Shown here piece by piece: positions 8,657-14,620 of a DNA stretch of 14,620 nt. The position numbers and the translations under genes were made by a program. The first letter of the stretch is position 1. Every line of letters starts with the position of its first letter. A model generated the notes under the pieces. The model was not told the DNA's origin. It was given only the letters and a program-made list of their open reading frames with translations, and ran no database searches. This DNA is from Hydnum rufescens UP504. Taxonomy: Eukaryota > Basidiomycota > Agaricomycetes > Cantharellales > Hydnaceae. The DNA lies in assembly GCA_014904985.1 (NCBI GenBank), contig MU129148.1:69946-84565 (forward strand), read 5' to 3'.

Positions 8657-9207
8657 GCTGGTTCAAACATCGATTGTGCTTGATGTCAACCAACTGCTGC
8701 GACGCAGATGACCCATATGGCGATGCAGGTGGGAGATGCAGTATTCAGGGGACTAGAGCTGATAGAGGGGCACTGCTTGGTGTGTCTCTGTTGGGGAATC
8801 ATGATGAGGGAGCATAAGACAGTGGAGTGTGAGAGGTTCCCTGGAGTTGAGCAATTCTATGGATGGAAGAAGAGAATGTTCCTGGACAAGAATGAGGAGG
8901 GGTACTGCTATCGTTGCCTGTTTGATGCAGATGATGGAAGGCATATGCACAGAGTAGGGGATGGGAAGGAAGAGCACTGCAGATTTGAAGATGTAGTGGG
9001 GCCACTGGGATGGATGGTGAGGAAGAGCCAGGGCTGAGGAAGAGGCTGGGAAGCTTTATGGGAGACTCTAGTCTTGAAGAGGTGGAGGGATATGAAAGAT
9101 GGTTGCTGAAGAGGCTGGATGACAACCACAGGGAGACCCATGCCTCCACCAGACTGGTGAGGTGGTTCTACAATGTATTCAAGGGCAAAGAGATGCCTGA
9201 GATATGA
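8598..9207 (+). pseudogene. Cys/His-rich C-terminal tail of the OrsD-RecQ protein, frame-broken
   Basis: The best coding signal moves between frames. 8609-8707 reads V-P-P-P-R-L-K-P-V-H-L-G-E-I-E-L. 8708-9016 reads G-H-C-L-V-C...H-K-T-V-E-C, then F-Y-G-W-K-K and Y-C-Y-R-C-L-F, H-M-H and H-C-R-F-E-D, ending G-W-M-V. 9037-9207 reads F-M-G-D-S-S...Y-E-R-W-L-L-K-R-L and ends at TGA 9205-9207. Such CxxC...H...C clusters after a RecQ core are typical of these fungal fusion proteins and probably bind zinc. No intron with acceptable signals rejoins the frames; I tested a GTGAGG donor at 9017 with an AG at 9071, and it gives an immediate stop. Indels are therefore likely near 8600, 8703 and 9010-9037. 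Confidence 0.55.
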
Positions 9208-9329
9208 AGGAGACCTCAATGTAGAAATTAATTGTGTTCTTGAAGAGGCCTGAGTATAGGGTGAGGGAGTTTGAGACAGTGAGGATGAAGTAGAACAGGA
9301 GTGAATAAGAAGATTGGTGAGATAGTGGA
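9208..9329. other. Short gene-free spacer after the helicase gene
   Basis: No gene or clear motif is visible. It lies between the last stop codon of the helicase tail and the second palindrome array and probably holds the 3' end of that transcription unit. Confidence 0.5.
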
Positions 9330-9614
9330 TTACATAATCAAAGCACATGATCAAATGGAATTTGACTTGATCATGTGCATTTGATTACATGAGTGCTTAC
9401 ATAATTACAAAAATGCGGACCATGTGATCAAGTCAGATTTGACTTGATCATGTGCTCTCTGATTATGTAATCAAGTATGTAATCAAAAGCACATGATCAA
9501 GTCAAATCTGACTTGATCACATGGTCCGCATTTTTGTAATTATGTAAGCACTCATGTAATCAAATGCACATGATCAAGTCAAATTTTATTTGATCATGTG
9601 CTCTGATTATGTAA
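9330..9614. repeat. Long inverted repeat inside array 2
   Basis: The stretch 9342-9456 (115 bp) is a near-perfect reverse complement of 9488-9602 (115 bp), with only a few mismatches, mainly in the outer palindrome. Similarity continues outward to about 9330 and 9614 (TTACATAATCA against TGATTATGTAAG). The loop is about 31 bp. Each arm itself holds two 26-bp near-palindromes, so the structure is nested. Such DNA can form a large cruciform or, if transcribed, a long hairpin RNA. Confidence 0.9.
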
Positions 9615-9830
9615 GCAATCATGTAATCAAAAGCACATGATCAAGTCAAATCTGACTTGATCACATGGTCCGCATTTTTGTAATTATGTAAGCACTCATG
9701 TAATCAAATGCACATGATCAAGTCAAATTTTATTTGATCATGTGCTCTGATTATGTAAGCACTCATGTAATCAAAAGCACATGATCAAGTCAAATCTGAC
9801 TTGATCACATGGTCCGCATTTTTATGATTA
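9485..9830. repeat. Array 2: 144-bp direct repeats, about 2.4 copies
   Basis: The block AAAAGCACATGATCAAGTCA starts at 9485, 9629 and 9773, exactly 144 bp apart, and units 1 and 2 are almost identical. Each unit holds two 26-bp near-palindromes. Together with the inverted arm there are seven: 9348-9373, 9425-9450, 9494-9519, 9571-9596, 9638-9663, 9715-9740 and 9782-9807. Start-to-start spacing alternates 77 and 67-69 bp. They share the half-site TGATCAAGT and the CACATG flanks with array 1 but differ in the centre. The array ends about 35-60 bp before a TATA box. Confidence 0.92.
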
Positions 9831-9866
9831 TGTAATCCATTATGTAACTGGTCACATGTTTAGGGG

Positions 9867-9873
9867 TATATAA
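9867..9873 (+). promoter_or_regulatory. TATA box of the ParB-like gene
   Basis: TATATAA followed by GG lies 60 bp after the last palindrome of array 2. A pyrimidine-rich stretch (about 9899-9945, CTTCTTACTCCCAACCACC) follows at a normal distance for transcription start. The palindromes are therefore placed like upstream activating or operator sites. Confidence 0.65.
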
Positions 9874-9899
9874 GGATCCAGATTGGATAATCAATAGAC

Positions 9900-10237
9900 T
9901 TTGCTTCTTACTCCCAACCACCATCATCTATCTTTCAGCTCTACAGGTTCTATTCCTTTAGCAACAGACTTGAAACTTGGTAGGTGCCTTCCTGGGATGT
10001 CAGACTAAGCATCCAAGACATGTTCTTGGTGGCTGCTACTGTGGATGGGAGAGCTCACTGTGTTTCTTAAAATCAGTGATATCTCAGTTAGTTCTTGTAG
10101 AGATCACTTGGTTGCAACTGGTATGTAGTTCTAGTGACTGCCTATGCACTTTTTGGTACTGACCATTGATTTTGATGGATGTTTGCCTTACTGCCCATGG
10201 ACCCTTTGGTGATTAGTGACTGACATAACTTGTAGAC
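9900..10237 (+). other. Probable 5' untranslated leader with an intron (about 9980-10235)
   Basis: No coding gene is supported here. A donor GTAGGT at 9980 and an acceptor CTTGTAG at 10235, preceded by CTGAC branch-like sequences, would remove 256 nt. The result would be a leader of roughly 80 nt joined two bases before the ATG at 10238. This is longer than the coding introns of the gene and is inferred from signals only. Confidence 0.4.
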
Positions 10238-13200
10238 ATGTCCAACACCAATCGCTCCAAGACTTCTACAGGGACAGACTCTGAGTTCCACAGGTTCATG
10301 ATGAAGTTCAGCAACAAGGCCCTGTTGGGCAGGTACCCTGTAAGTGCTGCTGCTGCTGTTACTGGAGAAAGTACCCCAGGGATGGGGTGAGAGTGTACTG
10401 ATTGGGGACTTGGTCACAACTGGGTACTGCAGATCCCTCTTCGTCAAATCAAGGTTTTTGTTGAACTGCAGCGTCCACTGGTGGCCTCTCATGTCTCTAC
10501 ACTGGTGGGGCTGTTTAATACGAATGGGATGAATCATGCTCTACCTGTCAACACCATTAAGGTGCTGACCAGGCCTGGGCGTCATGTATTGAACCCAGAC
10601 TTGCCTGTTCCGCCTGAAATGGTGTTTGAAGTGTGGTCAGGGCAACATCGAATTGCTGCTGCGAAGCAGTATCTGCGGGACGAGATGGCAGCTGTCTTGA
10701 GCCCTGTGGAGACACTTCCTCCTGATGCAGAACTGGGACACAAGCATGCGTACTGGTTTGCAGATGTATATGATCGGAGTGAGTGATAAACAGATATACT
10801 GAGTGTGAGTACTGAGGAATGAGATTGTAGGTTTCTACGAGGAGAATCCCGAACCTTTTCGGTCCTTTGTCATTGCTGAGAATGTCGTTGCACAAGGGAC
10901 GCTTGAACCCCCTTTCTCTGATGTATGGGGAGCGATGCGTAGTGTATTTCGGCAGAAGGACCTGACTGCTGAGGATCGGCGGCTGCACTATCGAAGTCTG
11001 GTGCCATCGAGTATGGAGAATATGGAGCTTGTGCTTTCATGCGAGCCTCTGTGTGAAGTGTTGGACGAGCTATTCAAGATCCCAGCATATTATTCGAAAC
11101 TAGGGAAGATCAAGTCGGCTTTCAAGACATGGGGCAAGCGGGGTCAGCGTCAAGTAAAGTGTTGCGATTTGTGTGTTATGTGGATAATGGCTGATGACTG
11201 GTATTGTGTTACAGCTGATGGCGATCATCCTGCGACAGGCCCTGGACCAGATGCGAGCGCTGCTGCCTCCTGGTGGTAAGCTCGAGGATCTGAGTGAGGA
11301 ATTGATGGCGTTCCCGAATGCGGAGTGGTATCGAATTCGAAGTGACACGAGTATTTTGCATCGATTCCAAGCAGCAGGATTCCACACTGGGAGCTTTCAT
11401 GAGCTCGAGAAACTTGTGATGACAATGCCACGACATCGGCATACGCTTTCACTTGATGCTCTGAAAGATGGGCTATCGTCGATGGATTCAGTTACGATCA
11501 AACACCCCAAGGAGGTGAGTAAAGAATTGAGTGATTGGACTGAGGGCAGAGGGATAACAGTTGTCTGTGTAGCTTCTCACACCGAAATTTGTTCTCACGG
11601 CGACTGGATCTCTATATGGGACAGTGCAAAACTGGGTGAACACGATATTTGTTGTGAGTGTGGATGCTATTATTGAGTGGGATTGTGGGGACTAAAAGGA
11701 TATTGCAGCTTATTGCGATAGTCCAAGGTCTGGATGCGACGAAGCCCTTCCATGTCACTGGGGCTGGTGGCTCTGCGGATCGAGGATTGGAAAAGTTTAC
11801 GCTTGGGCGAAAGGATGACTGGCTGGATGCGCTGGAGAAATGCTTTGTGGATGTGTTGAAGGAATTTCCTGCAGATTTTGACCAACAGGGGATGAAGAAC
11901 AAGGTATGTGTATTGTGAAGGCATAGGGAAGCTGAGTACTGACTATGATTAGGTCTTGCGGTTGCTCTATGCGAATACGGAGACGCGCGATGTGCTGCTA
12001 GAGATTCAGGTCCAAACGCTGTCTGGGATTGAGGAGTCTGTTCTGTATCGTGCACTTTCTGTTGAGGGGTGGTGGCAACTAGTCACACTGTTTGTGCCCC
12101 CTTCTGAGCGCGACAAAGACTTCAAATTCCCGAGGAGCAAAGTTATCCGACCTCGACTATCCCCGAATGTGCGCGCACAGGCAGAGGTTGAGCGCCTTGC
12201 AGCGATTGCCTTGGAAGAGGAGCGAAAGAAAAAACAGCTCCTGGAAGAGGCAAGGTTGCGGGCTGCTGCTGATGATGCTGCTGCTGCTGCCAAGAAGGAG
12301 GCAGAACTTGCTGCTGCAAAGAAGGAGGCTGACCTTGCCGCTGCGAAGGCTAGGGAACAGGCACTTCTGCGGAAGAAGCAGAGTTATGCCTTCCAGATTG
12401 CACAGAGTCTGGAAGTGCGAAAGCGGGCTATGGTGACACAGGGGGAGATGACTCAGAATATTGAGGAGGTTGATATCGAACTTGGGGCGCAGAAGGACAA
12501 GGTTGAGGAACTTGAGCTTGCAGTTGCAGGTGCACAGATTGTTGTGCGGGAACATGGAGAGACATCGATGACCCCTGCTGGACTTGCACTTGCACGAGCT
12601 CTGACACCGACACCTATACGTGCTAGGACCCCGACACGTGCCACGACTCCCCGTGCTTCGACCCCTGGGCAGGGATCTTCAAGGCAGACACTGACTGCTG
12701 GGCCAAGTCAGGCCCAGGAGGAAGTGGCTGAGGAGATTCAGGTTGATGAAGGCCCAGAGTTCATTGGGGATCCAGTGAAAGCATTCCGCAAGAAGGCGAA
12801 TGAGGACTATTTGATCCCGCCTGATGCTGTTGAGGCGATGGTGGGAAGGTTGCAGCAGGACATGGCTGAATACATTGATACCCCAGGGAGCATTGTGTTT
12901 GGCAAGGTTCTGAAGTCACTGATCGGATACCCGACGAACCTGGCGCAGATCTGCTCACCGCACATGACTCATGCATTCATGAGTGTGGAGAACCAAGGAT
13001 GGAGTGAGGAGAAGGTTGTGCGGGTGCTGGATGCAGATCGCCCTCTGGAGCCATCATTGATTGCGAAGGCACGGGCAGCATTTGGAGTGAAGCGAACTGT
13101 GGATGACGCTCAACACACACCTGAGCGCCAACGGACGACAAACAAGAGGCCAAAGACCATTGTGCCACTTCAAGCGATGACCCCAAGGGACCTCGGGGAT

Positions 13201-13581
13201 GTTCAGAGGGACCCTGTCTCACGAGAGGCCTCAGTGCAAGCGATGACACCCAGGGCAATGACTCCCATGGCAACAACACCCAGGGCAGTGACTCCTGGGG
13301 GAATGACTCCCAAGGAGTGGATGCACCCCATGGACCCTAGACAACTGGAGGGGTTAGAGCAAATGACGCCTGAGGTGGAGGAGTGGGACTTGGAGCAAGG
13401 ATCACCACCATCACCATCACCAGTACCACTTGGGAGGAGGAAGGGGAAGGGACGAATGGTGAGGGAGTCATCAGAGGGGGCCCACAGTCAGCTGGAGAGG
13501 GAGGCTGATCAAGATTCAGTGGTGTCATCAGAGTCATCAGTGTCAGGAGATTGCTCTGGAAGTGTTGCAACTGATCTGTGA
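10238..13581 (+). CDS. ParB-like (ParB/Srx-fold) domain protein, 991 aa, seven exons, intact
   Basis: Exons: 10238-10339, 10433-10778, 10831-11153, 11215-11514, 11573-11653, 11709-11903, 11953-13581. All introns are 49-93 nt, with donors GTAAGT, GTGAGT, GTAAAG, GTGAGT, GTGAGT, GTATGT, and all but one are phase 0. Joined, they give 2,976 nt with no stop until TGA 13579-13581. Residues 35-115 resemble a ParB/Srx fold: I-P-L-R-Q-I-K-V, then L-P-V-N-T-I-K-V-L, then V-W-S-G-Q-H-R-I-A-A-A-K (G104-Q-H-R107), the equivalent of the ParB G-E-R-R-x-R-A box. Residues 120-520 are a globular part I do not recognise. An Ala/Lys/Glu-rich coiled coil spans about 525-650. Two Thr-Pro-rich repeat zones (about 666-690, 857-905) and a Ser-rich acidic tail follow. 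ParB-fold proteins bind CTP/ATP or cleave DNA in bacteria; the role here is unknown. Array 2 and a TATA box lie upstream. Confidence 0.8.
13175..13320 (+). repeat. Thr-Pro coding repeats near the C terminus of the ParB-like protein
   Basis: The motif A-M-T-P-R (DNA like GCRATGACHCCMAGG) recurs about six times in degenerate form, giving regularly spaced T-P dipeptides. A shorter T-P cluster lies at about 12600-12670. T-P is the minimal target of proline-directed kinases, so these zones could be phosphorylation platforms. That role is inferred. Confidence 0.8.
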
Positions 13582-13839
13582 AGGAGTGACTTGTCCTTGC
13601 ATAGTGCTTGTGTTGATGTGCCTGTTGAGATCTTTACCCTTTGTTTCTGCTCTGTTTCCCCTGCTTTGTTTGCCATGTTTGGATGCCTACCTGAGTAGTT
13701 TGCCTAGTTTGTCTGTGACTGACTTGTGCTTATATCTCTGTACACTACTTCTGTTTGATGTGATCTACGATCTACTTGCTGTTGAATGGATCTCTATGTT
13801 TGGTGATTGGATGGTGTGTGAATTGATGACTTGATTAAG
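13582..13839. other. 3' flank of the ParB-like gene
   Basis: T-rich, pyrimidine-leaning sequence (repeated GTTTG and CTTTG words), as expected of a fungal 3' untranslated region and terminator zone. A short open frame here (13562-13834) has no start context, no homology-like content and overlaps the gene end. No gene is called. Confidence 0.55.
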
Positions 13840-14511
13840 GACATAAGAAATAGATGAAAGTGAAGTGAGAGTAACTGAATGGACATAGAGTGGAATGTGG
13901 AAGTTTAGAATGGAATAAAGTAAGGGGATGAAAATGGAGTGAGGGTGAGATAGGGGTACAACCTGGCAACATGAGAAAGGGGAAGAATGGAATAAACGAA
14001 AAGGGAAGAAAATGGAGTAAATGAGAGGGGTACAACCTGGCAACATGAGAAAGAAGAAGAATGGAATAAAGTGAAGGAAATAAAAATGAAGTAGGAGTAA
14101 TTGAATAAAGAATAAAAGAGATGTAAATAAATGAAGCTAAACTACAAGAAGTAAGACTAAAGTAGGAGTAACTGAATAAAGAATAGAAGAGATCTAAATA
14201 AATCTAAATAAATGAAGCTAAAAGAAATAAAACTAAAACTAAAGTAGGAGTAACTAAATAAAGAATAAGAAAAGAAGAGATATAAAGGAAGCTAAAATAA
14301 AAGAGATAAATATGAACTAGTAGTAACTGAATAGATATAAAATGTAGAAGAGTGGGAGTGGAATAGTGTAAATAGATGAAAGTGAAGTGAGAGGGACTGA
14401 ATGGAATGAATGTGAGGAGATGAAAAATAGACTTAGAGTTAAGCTGGATGGAGGTAGAATGGAATGAATTAAATAGAATAAATGAGATAGGGGGTGGAAC
14501 CTGTCAACATG
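13840..14511. repeat. C-poor purine-rich degenerate repeats
   Basis: The plus strand is nearly free of C and is built from GAATGGAATAAA- and GTAGGAGTAACTGAATAAAG-like words. A 28-bp block containing GGTACAACCTGGCAACATGAG is repeated at 13952 and 14026 (74 bp apart), with a diverged copy near 14489. Another block, AATAGATGAAAGTGAAGTGA, occurs near 13849 and 14371. AAGTAGGAGTAA-type blocks start near 14090, 14160 and 14242. These nested similarities point to old satellite or transposon-derived DNA. No gene is supported. Confidence 0.8.
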
Positions 14512-14620
14512 AGTGTAGAAGACGTGACGCGATGTAGAAGACGCGACGCGATGTAGAAGACGCGACGCGATGTAGAAGACGCGACGCGATGTAGAAGACG
14601 CGACGCGATGTAGAAGACGC
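14512..14620. repeat. 19-bp satellite array running off the window end
   Basis: The unit GATGTAGAAGACGCGACGC starts at 14531, 14550, 14569, 14588 and 14607, exactly 19 bp apart, after a variant first copy (GTGTAGAAGACGTGACGC, 14513-14530). Later copies are identical as far as seen. GC content jumps sharply compared with the AT/purine-rich DNA before it. The array is cut by the window edge, so its length is unknown. Confidence 0.95.

Larger units (their letters stand above)
3471..9207 (+). pseudogene. C2H2/OrsD-RecQ helicase fusion gene, multi-exon, frame-broken
   Basis: Five exon blocks join into one gene of about 1,840 codons. Introns: 3479-3528 (donor GTAAGG, ACTAAC branch, acceptor CCAG), 4756-4816 (GTGGGT...ACAG), 5294-5346 (GTGAGT...GCAG) and 5974-6023 (GTGAGT...TTAG). 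All junctions keep the frame once one missing base at 5851-5858 is allowed for. Order of parts: C2H2 fingers, OrsD-like (PF12013) region, conserved H-L-G-G-G-Q-P-A-R linker region, UIM-like helix, proline repeat, RecQ-like helicase, zinc-binding segment, Cys/His tail. Related OrsD-plus-helicase proteins occur in many copies in fungal genomes, and RecQ genes are classic subtelomeric genes in fungi (TLH, UTASa). Frame breaks occur at 5851-5858, 8004-8007 and 8101-8108, with more likely near 8600, 8703 and 9010-9037. The gene therefore looks inactive, unless these are assembly errors. It might also be annotated as several separate genes. Confidence 0.75.

Noticed and set aside
3471..9207. Helitron or other known DNA transposon
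   Set aside because: No HUH Rep motif, no PIF1-type helicase, no DDE or tyrosine-recombinase motif and no clear terminal repeats with target duplication were found; the helicase has RecQ-like motifs.
3021..9830. CRISPR array, because of palindromic repeats at regular spacing
   Set aside because: The linkers are copies of each other, not unique spacers, there are no cas genes, and the context is a eukaryotic genome with spliceosomal introns.
10238..13581. Bacterial contamination, because of the ParB-like motif
   Set aside because: The reading frame needs six short spliceosomal introns with good donor and acceptor sites, and a TATA box lies upstream.
13562..13834. Hydrophobic 90-aa open frame
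   Set aside because: It overlaps the end of the ParB-like gene in another frame, and its Leu/Cys content comes from T-rich 3' flank sequence.
1..14620. Retrotransposon sequence
   Set aside because: No reverse transcriptase Y-x-D-D block, integrase zinc finger or long terminal repeats were seen.
14512..14620. True telomere repeats
   Set aside because: The 19-bp GC-rich unit does not resemble TTAGGG-type fungal telomere repeats.

Overview
The window reads as nuclear DNA of a filamentous fungus, most likely a basidiomycete of the Agaricomycetes. The genes are split by many very short introns (about 49-93 nt) with GTRNGT-type donors, CTRAY-like branch sites and YAG acceptors. The recognisable families, HNH_2-type endonuclease, OrsD/C2H2 protein and fungal RecQ-like helicase, are expanded in such genomes. 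Low-complexity satellite DNA fills much of the rest. The species cannot be named from the sequence alone.

Layout. (1) 6-1447, minus strand: a broken HNH_2-type endonuclease gene; its HNH core is readable but later blocks lie in different frames. (2) 1668-2231, minus strand: an unrecognised, frame-broken fragment. (3) 2581-2955: a diverged minisatellite. (4) 3021-3287: four 69-bp repeats, each holding a perfect 26-bp palindrome, then five 22-bp direct repeats (3354-3463) ending 7 nt before a start codon. (5) 3471-9207, plus strand: one large gene of about 1,840 codons encoding C2H2 zinc fingers, an OrsD-like region, a ubiquitin-interacting-motif-like helix, a proline-rich spacer, a RecQ-like helicase with zinc-binding segment, and a Cys/His-rich tail. 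At least three indels break its frame. (6) 9330-9830: a second array, seven 26-bp palindromes related to the first set, built as a long inverted repeat followed by 144-bp direct repeats. (7) 9867-13581, plus strand: a TATA box and an intact seven-exon gene for a 991-aa protein with a ParB-like motif near its N terminus. (8) 13840-14620: C-poor purine-rich repeats, then a 19-bp satellite running off the window.

The most interesting feature is the pairing. Two same-strand genes, a giant OrsD-RecQ helicase and a ParB-like protein, each lie just downstream of an array of the same 26-bp palindrome family. I infer that they are parts of one selfish or subtelomeric module, with the palindromes as shared control, partition or recombination sites. 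This is a hypothesis. The sequence shows the shared sites and the domain architecture; it does not show that the two genes act together. The helicase gene is decayed (or misassembled), whereas the ParB-like gene reads cleanly across all seven exons, which argues that it is still under selection or was inserted more recently.
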